Of a DNA stretch of 64,000 nucleotides, positions 36,037-45,513 are shown piece by piece. The translations under genes and the position numbers were made by a program. The notes under the pieces are model-generated. The model had not been told where the DNA came from. It worked only from the letters and a program-made list of their open reading frames with translations, and ran no database searches. The stretch is from NCBI RefSeq assembly GCF_005870035.1, contig NZ_SWJG01000007.1, positions 149,464 through 213,463 on the forward strand. The letters are read 5' to 3'. Position 1 is the first letter of the stretch. Each line of letters begins with the position of its first letter. This DNA is from Spirosoma lacussanchae. Its GTDB lineage: Bacteria > Bacteroidota > Bacteroidia > Cytophagales > Spirosomataceae.

Positions 36037-36063
36037 CTTTTTTGTCCTACGGGACAAAAAAAG
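36037..36063. terminator. hairpin with UACG tetraloop after the xanthine dehydrogenase remnant
   Basis: CTTTTTTGTCC (36037-36047), loop TACG, GGACAAAAAAAG (36052-36063). The C(UACG)G closure belongs to the unusually stable UNCG tetraloop class when transcribed on the plus strand. Probably the old terminator of the xanthine dehydrogenase gene, or a leader element of the acetyltransferase 57 bases on. Confidence 0.5.
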
Positions 36064-36119
36064 AAACACAGAGGGTCAGTCAGACCCAGTGCTATAGAGT
36101 ATCAGATTGTGCGATTAGT

Positions 36120-36692
36120 ATGTCTTCTGAAGCGATTCCCGATATTTTTGACCGCCTACGGGCTGGTGAACGGCTCCGGAAGGATGATCCGGAGTACGGG
36201 CGGTTTGGCGACGTGGTCTCGCGAACCATCCGGTTATGCGTCGAGATGAATGCATCGGCAACGTCCGTTGACCAGGTGCGCAGCCGTTTAAGCGACATTA
36301 TCGGCGTCGAAATCGATCCGTCGACCGTTATTTTTCCGCCCTTTCACACCAATTTTGGTCGGTCTATTCGGTTGGGCAAGAACGTCTTCATCAACCATGC
36401 CTGCTCCTTTCTGGATATTGGCGGAATTACCATCGAAGACGACGTACAGATTGGACCCAGGGTAAACCTGACCTCCGAAAATCACCCGCTGGACCCGGCC
36501 GACCGAACAACGCTGATTCCCCGACCAGTTGTGATCAAACGCAACGCCTGGATCGGGGCGGGGGCCACCATTTTGCCAGGTGTTACCGTCGGCGAAAACT
36601 CGGTGGTGGCGGCCGGTGCCGTAGTGAGTCGCGATGTGCCGCCGAACACGGTCGTGGCTGGCGTTCCGGCCCGCGTGGTGAAGTCGTTGTAA
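36120..36692 (+). CDS. hexapeptide-repeat (LbH) O-acetyltransferase, maltose/galactoside type
   Basis: 190 residues from the ATG at 36120. N-terminal helical cap ([20 protein letters not shown]) then left-handed beta-helix with hexapeptide repeats: [66 protein letters not shown] at the end. His in SENHPLDP is the likely catalytic His of this family. It transfers acetyl from acetyl-CoA to a sugar or similar; acceptor unknown. It stands alone. Confidence 0.88.
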   Translation: MSSEAIPDIFDRLRAGERLRKDDPEYGRFGDVVSRTIRLCVEMNASATSVDQVRSRLSDIIGVEIDPSTVIFPPFHTNFGRSIRLGKNVFINHACSFLDIGGITIEDDVQIGPRVNLTSENHPLDPADRTTLIPRPVVIKRNAWIGAGATILPGVTVGENSVVAAGAVVSRDVPPNTVVAGVPARVVKSL

Positions 36693-36886
36693 GATGGGTA
36701 TCCCCGGTTTGCTGACGAATAGCCTACTTACGTCTCGGCTCAACCGTACCGTCCGCGTCCGCAACGGCCAGCTCGTTCGGGACGCTTACTGGCCGACCTG
36801 AACGCAGTAAAGTAGGGCAGGCGGGAAGCCTGAACTGGATAACCGGCGTTACTTTTTCTATCTTCGCGGTGTATTAATATGCCGTC

Positions 36887-39271
36887 ATGTGTACCCGTTT
36901 GCTTTGGCTGCTGTTGTTGTTCAGCAGTCCGGTTTTGTCGATTGCCCAGCTTCAGATCAATCATCCCATGGCACGGCTGGTCATACAGCGCGGAAACGAT
37001 GGCAACGGGCGGCTATACGTGTCGGGACAACTACGAGGGCAGGCCGACCGGATCGAAGCCCGGCTAACGCCCGTTGTGGCGGGGCAGGGCACCGAAACCG
37101 CCTGGCAAACGGTTCAGACCAACCCGGTCAATGGCGTATTTCTGGGGTACATTACAGGAACGGGCGGCTGGTACACGCTCTCGGTGCGGGCCATTATCAG
37201 CAATACCGTCAGCAGTGAGGCTACGGTACAGCCCGTTGGCATCGGGGAGGTGTTCGTAACGGCCGGCCAGTCTAACTCCCGCGGGCTGGGTATCGGTGAT
37301 AACGACCTCGGCACGGCTACCGACCGCGTCAACGCCATCGACTCCATCAACCATTACTACCCGCCGAGTCCTCAGCCGCTGCTATCGTCGGGCGATCCGA
37401 TGCCGGTTCCGGTCTATAAGGCCCTGACGGCCGGCCGGCGTATTTTTCCGATGGCCGAAAGCTCGTGGGGCTGGGGCGAACTGGGCGACTATATCGTGAA
37501 TCGGTATAACGTGCCAGTCGCTTTCTACGTGGCCGGCTGGGACGGCTCAACGATCGATAACTGGGACAAAACGGCCCGGGGTATACCCACCTGTAATGCC
37601 TATTTCTGCAACGAAAACTGGCAGAACCTGCAACCCTACACTAACCTGAAAAACGTACTTCAGTATTATGCATCGATGGCGGGCATCCGGGCCGTACTCT
37701 GGCACCAGGGCGAGGCTGAAGGCGATGTAGCGCGGGATCAAATACCGCAGTATGCCACCATACTACGGTCGGTCATCGAGAAGGCGCGGCAGGATTACGG
37801 GGGGCGCAGTATGGCCTGGGTGGTGGCGCGGGCGTCGTATAACGGACAGGTAACAACCCCCGCTGTCGTGTCGCAGCAGGATGCGGTCATTGCCACGCCG
37901 GGTTTCAACGTATTTCAGGGGCCGCTGAACGATACGATCCAGAACCGGAACGGTGGTGATACGGATGTACATTTTGCCAACGCACTCCGGCCATCGGTTC
38001 ATCCGCGGTATTACCTGAACCCGAACAGCATTCCGGTCAATATGGGCCTGTCGCGCTTTGCCCGTAACTGGAATAACAGCCTCAGCAACAGTTTTTTTCA
38101 AAACGCCCAGCCCATCACGCCCGCGGTGTTTGCTGCTACCGGAACGCTGGCCGAGTACGTGCTGCCCGCCGATAGTCTGCGCGTTACGTTTGTGACCTCA
38201 GGTACATTTGGTAGCGGGAACCAGTGGCAGGTGCAGCTCCTCGATTCGCTGGGGCGCTACAAAGCCACCCTCGGAAGCGGGCCAGCCAGCCCGGTTCGGG
38301 TGAAGCTGCCGGCCGGTTACCAGAGTGGCCGGTATCGGGTTCGGGTCGTGTCGAGTTCGCCCGTCATACCGGCGGTGCCGTCGAACCTGTTCCGGATTAC
38401 CAGCCAGATTCCGGCTGCCGATCTGAGTTTGTCCGCATCGGTCGACCAGCGAACACCGGGGCTGAACGAACCCGTCACCCTCTCGCTAACGGTGCAGAAC
38501 CAGGGCCCGGCCGCAGCTACCGACATTCTGGTGCGGAATCGGCTGCCCGACAACCTGGCGGTGGTATCCGTACCAGCGTCCATGACCAGCAGCGGAAACG
38601 TCGTGTCCGGAACGATTGATCGCCTGGAAGCCGGTACCCAGAGTACTCTCACGTTTACGGTCAAACCAACCGCTACCGGGTTTTACCGGAACTCCGCCGA
38701 GATTGCCCAGGTTGCCCAGCCCGACCCCGACAGCCAGCCTAACTCCGGCACCGGCGACGGACAGGACGACGCGACCGGGCTTGATTTCAGAACCGCGCAA
38801 ACGGGCGCGGGCGTCTTCGTATCGCCTAACCCCAACCAGGTGCCGTTGCCCGCTGTGCAAAGCAACCAGCCCCCGCCCGACCCCGCCCGGGCCGATATGA
38901 GCCTGCGCATAGCGGTCAGTAACCGAGCCCCGCGGCTCAACGAGGTCATTTCGTTTTCCATTACCATCACCAACACCGGCGGCTTGTCGGCTACCAGCGT
39001 GAACCTGACGGCTTACCTGCCAAACAACCTGTCATTCGTGCCGGGCGAGGATCTGGCACCGGGCGGGGGTGGGCTGTCGGGTGGCCTCAGTAGCCTGGCG
39101 GCTGGTACCAGCCACGTCTTTCGGTTCTCGGCGCGGGCTATTTCGGTGGGGCGCGGTATCTGCTCCGCCCAGCTGACAGCATCCGGCCAGGCCGACCCGG
39201 ACTCGACCCCCAATAACGGCACTGCCAACGGCGAAGACGATACCGCTCAGGTCGACATCCGGGTTCAATGA
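36887..39271 (+). CDS. secreted SGNH/sialate O-acetylesterase-like protein with two DUF11 repeats
   Basis: 794 residues. Signal peptide about 1-20 (LLLLFSSPVLSIAQ). Esterase domain about 110-400: nucleophile Ser in FVTAGQSNSRG, Gly/Asn region WDGSTIDNWDK, and LWHQGEAEGD, matching the sialate O-acetylesterase (SASA) family of SGNH hydrolases. Then two DUF11/CARDB-like beta domains (about 510-640 and 665-790), each ending in an acidic PDPDSxPNxGT... segment. No type IX sorting domain is seen at the C-terminus. Likely removes acetyl or acyl groups from external glycans. Confidence 0.85.
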   Translation: MCTRLLWLLLLFSSPVLSIAQLQINHPMARLVIQRGNDGNGRLYVSGQLRGQADRIEARLTPVVAGQGTETAWQTVQTNPVNGVFLGYITGTGGWYTLSVRAIISNTVSSEATVQPVGIGEVFVTAGQSNSRGLGIGDNDLGTATDRVNAIDSINHYYPPSPQPLLSSGDPMPVPVYKALTAGRRIFPMAESSWGWGELGDYIVNRYNVPVAFYVAGWDGSTIDNWDKTARGIPTCNAYFCNENWQNLQPYTNLKNVLQYYASMAGIRAVLWHQGEAEGDVARDQIPQYATILRSVIEKARQDYGGRSMAWVVARASYNGQVTTPAVVSQQDAVIATPGFNVFQGPLNDTIQNRNGGDTDVHFANALRPSVHPRYYLNPNSIPVNMGLSRFARNWNNSLSNSFFQNAQPITPAVFAATGTLAEYVLPADSLRVTFVTSGTFGSGNQWQVQLLDSLGRYKATLGSGPASPVRVKLPAGYQSGRYRVRVVSSSPVIPAVPSNLFRITSQIPAADLSLSASVDQRTPGLNEPVTLSLTVQNQGPAAATDILVRNRLPDNLAVVSVPASMTSSGNVVSGTIDRLEAGTQSTLTFTVKPTATGFYRNSAEIAQVAQPDPDSQPNSGTGDGQDDATGLDFRTAQTGAGVFVSPNPNQVPLPAVQSNQPPPDPARADMSLRIAVSNRAPRLNEVISFSITITNTGGLSATSVNLTAYLPNNLSFVPGEDLAPGGGGLSGGLSSLAAGTSHVFRFSARAISVGRGICSAQLTASGQADPDSTPNNGTANGEDDTAQVDIRVQ

Positions 39272-39307
39272 TCGGCTGATCCTGAACGGTTATTGACCGG
39301 ATTTGGT

Positions 39308-39374
39308 TAAATTTGAACTCACCGACGATTAAATTGGAGTAAAACCGATTGCTTTTCCTTTTATATAGGAAAAG
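39308..39374 (+). promoter_or_regulatory. candidate -7 box and leader hairpin before the PSCyt1 gene
   Basis: TAAATTTG (39308-39315) is a perfect TAnnTTTG box. In the predicted leader CTTTTCC (39352-39358) and GGAAAAG (39368-39374) form a 7-bp stem 26 bases before the ATG. No TTTG -33 box at the expected distance. Confidence 0.35.
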
Positions 39375-39400
39375 AAGACAGTTGCATCTGTACGAAACGT

Positions 39401-42148
39401 ATGAGAGCGAATTGGATCGTATTGGGAGTAGCCGGCATTGGCGGGGCGTTGGTTTTATCGTCGTTTCTCGGCGTGTTCGAAAGCCGCGTCGACTATAACA
39501 CGCAGGTAAAGCCGCTGCTGAATAAAAACTGCATTGCCTGCCATGGCGGGGTGAAAAAAGCCTCAGATTTCTCGCTTTTGTTCAGACACGAAGCGGTGGC
39601 GCCAGCCAAGTCGGGCAAGCCCGCTATTATTCCGGGCGATGCCGATGCCAGCGAGATGATCCGGCGGTTGACGCTGGCCGAAGATGACGACGAGCGTATG
39701 CCGCTCGACCACCCGCCCCTCAAACCTGACGAAATTGATCTGCTCCGCAAATGGATCGATCAGGGGGCCGAGTGGGGCGATCACTGGGCCTACCAGCGCG
39801 TCGAAAAACCCGATGTACCGGCTATCGGCACGTTCTGGTCGCGGCTGGGGCTGGCCGGGAGCGATGAAACCAGCTGGGCCAAAAACGAAATTGACCATTT
39901 TATTCTCGACAAACTCCGCGACGAGGGGCTCAAACCCATGCCCGAGGCCGACCGGGCTACGCTGATCCGACGGGTAACCCTCGACCTGACGGGCTTGCCG
40001 CCCACGCAGCAGGAAGTAGCCGCTTTCCAGAACGATCCATCGCCGACGGCTTACGAAAAAGTAGTTGACCGGCTGCTGGCATCACCCGCGTATGGCGAAC
40101 GCTGGACCGGCATGTGGCTCGACCTGGCCCGTTATGCCGATACCAAAGGCTACGAGCGCGATCCGGGTCGTAAAATATGGCGCTACCGCGATTACCTGAT
40201 CAACGCCTTCAACGCCGATAAACCATATAACCTGTTCCTGACCGAGCAGCTCGCCGGTGACCTGATGCCCGGGGCGTCGGATGAGCAGTTTATTGCTACG
40301 GGTTTTCATCGAAACACGATGACCAATGATGAGGGCGGCACCCAGGACGAAGAGTTTCGGGTAGCGGCCGTCATTGACCGGGTCAACACCACCTGGGACG
40401 TGTTTCAAGGGACAACGTTTGCCTGTATCCAGTGTCACAGCCACCCCTACGACCCGTTTACTCACGACGAATACTACAAGTACCTCGCCTTCTTCAACAA
40501 CACCCGCGACGAAGACGTGACGAGCGAAACGCCGACGCTCCGGTTCTACCAGGGTGCCGACTCGGCCGAAGCGGTGGCGCTGAAACAATGGATGCGTACC
40601 CACGTATCGGCTCGTACCGAATCGATTCATGAGCGGTTTCTGCGAACGATGGAGCCTAAGTTCAACTCCCACGATATTAAACAGATAACGAATGCGTCGC
40701 TGCTCGATGCCAAGTACTTTGGCGCGCAGGATAAAGGCGTGGGCCAGCTGGACAAGGTAACGCTGACGGGCCATAACCGGCTCCTGATTGCCTGGGGTAC
40801 CAAAGAGGCCGGCGCCACCCTGACCATCCGGCAGGACGGACCCAACGGGCCGGTGCTGCTGACCCAGCCGGTGCCGAAGACGGGTAGTGAATGGAAAGAT
40901 ACCATCCAGATTTTCGCGCTGCCGGCGGTAACGGGTCAGCACAGCCTGCACCTGTCGTTCAGCAACCCGAAGCATCCGAAAAACTGGACCATGATCAAAT
41001 GGGTGGCTTTTCAGCAGGCGCTGCCCGATCTGCAACAGGAAAAACGGTACCTGGCCCTGCTCAACAAAGACCCGGAGCAAACCCCGATCATGCTCGACGG
41101 TTCGGGCGATCTGGCTCGGCCCACGCATATTTTTGACCGGGGTAACTGGCTGGTGAAAGGCAAACGGGTTACGCCCGATGTACCGAAGTCGTTTCCGGCC
41201 ATGGACCCCAAACTACCCCGCAACCGGCTGGGCCTGGCTGCCTGGATGACGAGCCGCGAACACCCGCTGACGGCCCGGGTGGCCGTGAATCGGTTCTGGG
41301 AGCAGCTCTTTGGAACAGGTATTGTTGAAACGGTAGAGGACATGGGCACCCAGGGCATACCGCCTACCCACCGCGAACTGCTCGACTACCTGGCGGCCGA
41401 GTTCATGGAAACCGACAACTGGAGCGTGAAGAAAATGCTCAAACGCATGGTTACCTCGGCCACGTACCGCCAACACGCCAAAGCAACTCCCGAGCTGCTG
41501 GCCAAAGACCCGTTCAACAAACTGCTGGCCCGTGGCCCGCGGGTGCGGCTCTCGGCCGAGCAGGTGCGCGACCAGGCGCTGACGGTAAGTGGGCTCCTGA
41601 GCCGGAAAATGTACGGTCCGAGCGTTATGCCAGTTCAGCCCGAAGGCATCTGGCAGTCGCCCTACGACGGTGATTCCTGGAAACAGAGCACCGGCGAAGA
41701 CCTGCACCGGCGGGCGTTGTACACCTATTGGAAGCGCACGGCTCCGTATCCGTCGATGGTGACGTTCGATAGCCCCAGCCGGGAGTTCTGCCAGCTGCGT
41801 CGCCTGCGGACCAATACGCCCTTGCAGGCGCTGGTGACGCTCAACGATCCCGTCTACGTAGAAGCGGCTCAGAAACTGGCCGACTACATGCGCCTGCGCG
41901 GCCAAACGCCCGAGGCTCAGATACAGGCTGGCTTTCGGCGGGTCATGCTGCGCGATCTGCCACCCGGCAAACTGGCCGTGCTGACCCGGCTCTACCGCAA
42001 TACCGAACAGTACTACCGGCAGAAACCCGACGAGGCCCAAAAGCTGCTCGCCAAAGCCGACGGTGTACCGGTAACGCCCCAGCAGGCCGCGCTGACCGTA
42101 ACGGCCAATACCATGTTGAACCTGGACGAAGTGATAACGAAGGAATAA
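39401..42148 (+). CDS. PSCyt1-DUF1549-DUF1553 protein (planctomycete-type cytochrome c domain)
   Basis: 915 residues. An N-terminal membrane anchor or signal (about 5-25) precedes a short heme domain with Cys44-x-x-Cys47-His48 in NKNCIACHGGV. DUF1549 follows (about 150-360, with RRVTLDLTGLPPT and NTTWDVFQGTTFACIQCHSHPYDPFT, a second CxxCH) and DUF1553 near the C-terminus (NRLGLAAWMTSREHPLTARV, RLRRLRTNTPLQAL). A 200-residue middle insertion looks like a carbohydrate-binding beta domain. The family is abundant in Planctomycetes and has no proven function. The stop overlaps the DUF1501 start by one base, a standard pair. Confidence 0.92.
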   Translation: MRANWIVLGVAGIGGALVLSSFLGVFESRVDYNTQVKPLLNKNCIACHGGVKKASDFSLLFRHEAVAPAKSGKPAIIPGDADASEMIRRLTLAEDDDERMPLDHPPLKPDEIDLLRKWIDQGAEWGDHWAYQRVEKPDVPAIGTFWSRLGLAGSDETSWAKNEIDHFILDKLRDEGLKPMPEADRATLIRRVTLDLTGLPPTQQEVAAFQNDPSPTAYEKVVDRLLASPAYGERWTGMWLDLARYADTKGYERDPGRKIWRYRDYLINAFNADKPYNLFLTEQLAGDLMPGASDEQFIATGFHRNTMTNDEGGTQDEEFRVAAVIDRVNTTWDVFQGTTFACIQCHSHPYDPFTHDEYYKYLAFFNNTRDEDVTSETPTLRFYQGADSAEAVALKQWMRTHVSARTESIHERFLRTMEPKFNSHDIKQITNASLLDAKYFGAQDKGVGQLDKVTLTGHNRLLIAWGTKEAGATLTIRQDGPNGPVLLTQPVPKTGSEWKDTIQIFALPAVTGQHSLHLSFSNPKHPKNWTMIKWVAFQQALPDLQQEKRYLALLNKDPEQTPIMLDGSGDLARPTHIFDRGNWLVKGKRVTPDVPKSFPAMDPKLPRNRLGLAAWMTSREHPLTARVAVNRFWEQLFGTGIVETVEDMGTQGIPPTHRELLDYLAAEFMETDNWSVKKMLKRMVTSATYRQHAKATPELLAKDPFNKLLARGPRVRLSAEQVRDQALTVSGLLSRKMYGPSVMPVQPEGIWQSPYDGDSWKQSTGEDLHRRALYTYWKRTAPYPSMVTFDSPSREFCQLRRLRTNTPLQALVTLNDPVYVEAAQKLADYMRLRGQTPEAQIQAGFRRVMLRDLPPGKLAVLTRLYRNTEQYYRQKPDEAQKLLAKADGVPVTPQQAALTVTANTMLNLDEVITKE

Positions 42149-43653
42149 TGAACAAGCTCCTGCAAGAACTTCAGCACGCGGCTGCCCAACGCGAAACCCG
42201 GCGCCATTTTCTGCACACCTGCTCAACGGGGCTGGGCGCCATGGCCCTCAGCTCCGTGCTGGGCAGTTGCGGCTTTCTGAGCAAAGACAATTCGGCAACG
42301 AACGAGGTGGGTGGGGCGCTGATGCCCGACGGGTCGGCAACGGCGCCACGCCCATCCGCATACCTGCCCAAAGCCAAACGCATCATCTACATCCACATGG
42401 CCGGTTCGCCGAGTCAGCTGGAGCTGTTCGATTACAAACCCGAACTGGCCAAATACAACGGTAAAGACTGCCCACAGGAGTTGCTCGAAGGCAAAAAATT
42501 CGCGTTTATCCGGGGCGTTCCCAAAATGCTGGGGCCGCAGGGTAAGTTCGCGCAGCACGGGCAGTCGGGGGCGTGGGTGTCAGATTACCTGCCGCATCTG
42601 CAGGGCGTTGTCGATGACATCACCTTCCTCAAAGCCATGCATACCGATCAGTTCAACCATGCCCCGGCGCAGTTGCTGATGCATACGGGCAGCGCGCGGC
42701 TGGGTCGGCCCAGTCTGGGTTCCTGGGTGACCTATGGGTTGGGTACGGAGAACGATAACCTGCCGGGCTATATCGTGCTGGCATCGGGCGGTAAACAGCC
42801 CGACGCGGGTAAGTCGGTTTGGGGAAGTGGGTTTCTGCCAACGGTTTATCAGGGGGTACAGTGCCGTACCGATGGTGATCCGGTCCTCTACGCGTCAGAC
42901 CCCTCGGGCATCAGCCGCGACGTGCGAAAGCAAACGATCGATGCCATCAGCCAGATCAACCAGCAGCAGTACGACGAGGTGAAAGACCCCGAAATTCTGA
43001 CCCGTATTGCGCAGTATGAGCTGGCCTTCCGGATGCAGATGTCGGTGCCCGATGCGATGGACATCAAGAGTGAGCCGCAGTACATTCTGGATAGCTACGG
43101 CGTAAACCCGGCGCAGGGGTCGTTTGCCCGCAACTGCCTGCTGGCCCGTCGGCTGGTCGAGCGCGGGGTTCGGTTTGTGCAACTGTTCGACTGGGGCTGG
43201 GATACCCATGGGACCAGTGCCGACGGCGCCATCGAGATCGGTCTCAAAACCAAGTGTAAAGAATCTGACCAGGCCGTGGCGGCCCTGCTGCACGACCTGA
43301 AGCAGCGCGGCCTGCTCGATGAAACATTGGTCGTCTGGGGGGGCGAGTTTGGCCGGACGCCGATGCAGGAGAACCGTGATGGGCAGGTGCTGCCCTTTAT
43401 GGGCCGCGATCATCACCTCGATGCGTTTACGGTCTGGATGGCCGGTGGTGGGGTCAAAAAGGGCTTCTCCTACGGCGAAACCGACGATATTGGCTACTAC
43501 GGCGTAAAAGATAAAGTACACGTACACGACCTGCAGGCCACGATTCTGCACCTGCTCGGGTTCGATCATACCAAGCTAACCTTCCAGTTTCAGGGCCGGC
43601 CTTTCCGGCTAACCGATGTGGCCGGCAAAATTGTGAAGCCGATCCTGGCCTGA
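42148..43653 (+). CDS. DUF1501 protein with Tat-like signal
   Basis: 501 residues of the alkaline-phosphatase-like DUF1501 family. The N-terminus has RRHFLHTCSTGLGAMALSS, a twin-arginine-like signal, and a possible lipobox at LGSC, so export to the periplasm is likely. Conserved segments: HMAGSPSQLELFDYKP, WGWDTHGT, VVWGGEFGRTPM and GRDHH, the last two carrying probable metal ligands. Always found next to PSCyt1/DUF1549 genes, here with overlapping stop and start. Substrate not known. Confidence 0.92.
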   Translation: MNKLLQELQHAAAQRETRRHFLHTCSTGLGAMALSSVLGSCGFLSKDNSATNEVGGALMPDGSATAPRPSAYLPKAKRIIYIHMAGSPSQLELFDYKPELAKYNGKDCPQELLEGKKFAFIRGVPKMLGPQGKFAQHGQSGAWVSDYLPHLQGVVDDITFLKAMHTDQFNHAPAQLLMHTGSARLGRPSLGSWVTYGLGTENDNLPGYIVLASGGKQPDAGKSVWGSGFLPTVYQGVQCRTDGDPVLYASDPSGISRDVRKQTIDAISQINQQQYDEVKDPEILTRIAQYELAFRMQMSVPDAMDIKSEPQYILDSYGVNPAQGSFARNCLLARRLVERGVRFVQLFDWGWDTHGTSADGAIEIGLKTKCKESDQAVAALLHDLKQRGLLDETLVVWGGEFGRTPMQENRDGQVLPFMGRDHHLDAFTVWMAGGGVKKGFSYGETDDIGYYGVKDKVHVHDLQATILHLLGFDHTKLTFQFQGRPFRLTDVAGKIVKPILA

Positions 43654-43670
43654 CGCAGACTCGTTATCGT

Positions 43671-44360
43671 ATGCGGAACCGCATCCTGTTGATTCATGGG
43701 TATGTTGAAGACCCTACCATTTTCGATACGCTGGTACCGCTGCTGCCTCCGGCCGAGTACGTCCGTATCAACCTGGCCGACGAATTTCAGCGCTGGCAAC
43801 CAATGGGGGCGGTGAACGTACGGAGGCTGGCTCAGACCCTGATCGACCTGTACGAAATCAGGGCCGACGATGTGATCATTGGTCACTCGATGGGCGGCTG
43901 GGTGGCCATCAACATCAAGGAGCTGAGCGGGTCTACGGTTATTCAGTTGGCGTCGTGGACGAACCAGAAAAAAATTCTGTTTCCGACCGATAATCTGACT
44001 ATCCTGAAGCTGATGCTGAATACGGGCCTGACGCAAAGCCGGATGCTGACCCGCTTTTTCCGGAAGGCATACCCGTTTCAGGAGTCCCGTGCGTTGTACG
44101 ACCAGCTGCTGGAAGGGTCTACCACTATGGCGCGGCTGTACGTATGGCAGCAGCTGCAAACGCTCTTTGCGAAAGTAGCTCCGCTAACGGTTCAGCCCGA
44201 CCTGCGTATCCACGCCCGTCGTGATTCGATCGTTGCCCCGCCCGACGAGCCGTTTGTCGACGTGCCAGGCGACCATTTCTGTCTGGTTTTCCATGCCGAA
44301 GCGGTAGCGGAGCCGATCCGGACCCTGCTGGCCAACCGATCTGGAATGGGAGCCGCCTGA
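43671..44360 (+). CDS. alpha/beta hydrolase (serine esterase type)
   Basis: 229 residues. Alpha/beta-hydrolase fold: oxyanion region LLIHGYVEDPT, nucleophile elbow GHSMGGW (Ser about 82), acid candidate Asp in HARRDSIV and catalytic His in VPGDHFCLVFH. No signal peptide. It begins 17 bases after the DUF1501 gene and may be the third gene of that transcript. Substrate unknown. Confidence 0.85.
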   Translation: MRNRILLIHGYVEDPTIFDTLVPLLPPAEYVRINLADEFQRWQPMGAVNVRRLAQTLIDLYEIRADDVIIGHSMGGWVAINIKELSGSTVIQLASWTNQKKILFPTDNLTILKLMLNTGLTQSRMLTRFFRKAYPFQESRALYDQLLEGSTTMARLYVWQQLQTLFAKVAPLTVQPDLRIHARRDSIVAPPDEPFVDVPGDHFCLVFHAEAVAEPIRTLLANRSGMGAA

Positions 44361-44378
44361 CAGGTAGCCCCAGCGGTT

Positions 44379-44666
44379 CTACTCCATCACTTTCGGCACC
44401 TCGAAGAACTGCCCGTTATGCTGGGGCGAGTTGGCCAGCGCCTGAGCGCGGGAGAGGTGCTCGCCCACCACATCGTCGCGCAGGACGTTGACTTCGGGCG
44501 ATATATGCGTCAGAGGCTCAACGCCGGTGGTGTCTACCTCATTGAGCTGCTCCATCCAGGTCAGAACCCCGTTTAGGCTGCCGAGCAGGGCTTCTTCTTC
44601 ATCCGGCTTCACCTCCAGCCGGGCCAGGTGAGCAATCTTCTGCAGTGTTTCTGAATCGACTTTCAT
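44379..44666 (-). CDS. gatC: Asp/Glu-tRNA amidotransferase subunit C
   Basis: 95 residues. Small subunit of GatCAB, which converts Glu-tRNA(Gln) and Asp-tRNA(Asn) to the amidated forms. The IAHLARLEVKPDEE start, the MEQLNEVDTTGVEPLTH centre and the LREDVV-like LRDDVVGEHL segment are characteristic. GatA and GatB are not in the window, as is usual for dispersed gat genes. A palindromic repeat separates it from plsC. Confidence 0.95.
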   Translation of the reverse strand: MKVDSETLQKIAHLARLEVKPDEEEALLGSLNGVLTWMEQLNEVDTTGVEPLTHISPEVNVLRDDVVGEHLSRAQALANSPQHNGQFFEVPKVME

Positions 44667-44679
44667 ACGGTTTCTTTTT

Positions 44680-44728
44680 GTAGAGACGCAACCCTTTGCG
44701 TCTCGTTTGCAACCCTTTGCGTCTCTAC
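44680..44728. repeat. palindromic GAGACGCAA repeat, supplies plsC stop codon
   Basis: GTAGAGACGCAA (44680-44691) is the inverse of TTGCGTCTCTAC (44717-44728). Inside lie two direct copies of GCAACCCTTTGCGTCTC (44688-44704 and 44709-44725), each itself a small palindrome. The element resembles the GTAGAGACGCAA-type palindromic repeats scattered in many bacterial genomes. The TAG at its right end is the stop codon of plsC. Confidence 0.75.
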
Positions 44729-45456
44729 GCGGGGACTTGTTTCTCTTTAATCAGCTCGGCGTTGATGATGCGGTAGGTCTCTTCTTTCAGGCGCTCCACA
44801 TCGGTTTGCGTCATGCCTTTGGTGTCGATGGGCGGGTGGATAACCGCCCGTAAGGGGTGTCGGTGCAAACGTACTTTGGGGGTGTCGGGCAAAATCTGGT
44901 GGTTGTTCAGCAACGAGATCGGCACAATGGGGACCTGCTGCTGAATAGCCATGATAAACGCGCCGTCCTTAAACGATTCCATGGTTGGCGGCTGCGCAGC
45001 GCGGATACCCCCTTCCGGAAAAATCATGATACTCCGTCCGCCCGCCAGGGTTCGGATGGATTTGGCCAGCGAGTAGGCCCGGCTGTTGGGCTGCGACCGA
45101 TCGACCTGCACGTGCAGCTTGGCGAACATGTATCCCAGCAGCGGAATGTGTTTCACCTCGCTCTTGCCAACGAACGCAAAGAAATTATCAACAACAACTC
45201 CCATAGCCGCAATGTCGATGTACGAGAAATGATTGGCGCAAAAGACATAGGTGCCCCGCGGGTCGGGCCTGAACCGATGCTCTACTCGTACCGGAATGCC
45301 GGCTCCGAAAAAGAACAGGCGTCCCCAGATGCGGTTTACCCGGTGGGCCAGCGGTTTCCAGGCCTCCCGTTGCAGAAAAAGAAACTGCAACGGAAACAGC
45401 AGCAGGTACAGCAGCACAAGGTAAACAGCGCAGTAAGCGGTGTAGAGCAGTTGCAT
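44725..45456 (-). CDS. 1-acyl-sn-glycerol-3-phosphate acyltransferase (PlsC family)
   Basis: 243 residues from the ATG at 45456. Membrane-associated phospholipid-synthesis acyltransferase that makes phosphatidic acid. N-terminal hydrophobic helix (about 5-30), catalytic NHFSYID (H-x4-D) and FPEGGIR acceptor motif, then VPIVPISLLN. The stop codon TAG is the last three bases of a palindromic repeat, so the C-terminus may have been shortened or changed by insertion of the repeat. Confidence 0.93.
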   Translation of the reverse strand: MQLLYTAYCAVYLVLLYLLLFPLQFLFLQREAWKPLAHRVNRIWGRLFFFGAGIPVRVEHRFRPDPRGTYVFCANHFSYIDIAAMGVVVDNFFAFVGKSEVKHIPLLGYMFAKLHVQVDRSQPNSRAYSLAKSIRTLAGGRSIMIFPEGGIRAAQPPTMESFKDGAFIMAIQQQVPIVPISLLNNHQILPDTPKVRLHRHPLRAVIHPPIDTKGMTQTDVERLKEETYRIINAELIKEKQVPA

Positions 45457-45513
45457 AGCCGATGCGGGTAGAAAAAGGCTGACGAAACCGCGGGGTCTCG
45501 CCAGCCTGAACAA

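Noticed and set aside
40082..41128. 348-codon open frame on the minus strand
   Set aside because: Antisense to the PSCyt1/DUF1549 gene, no recognisable features.
44680..44728. Possible CRISPR-like repeat
   Set aside because: Only two 17-base units 4 bases apart with no spacer of usual length and no cas genes; fits a palindromic interspersed repeat.
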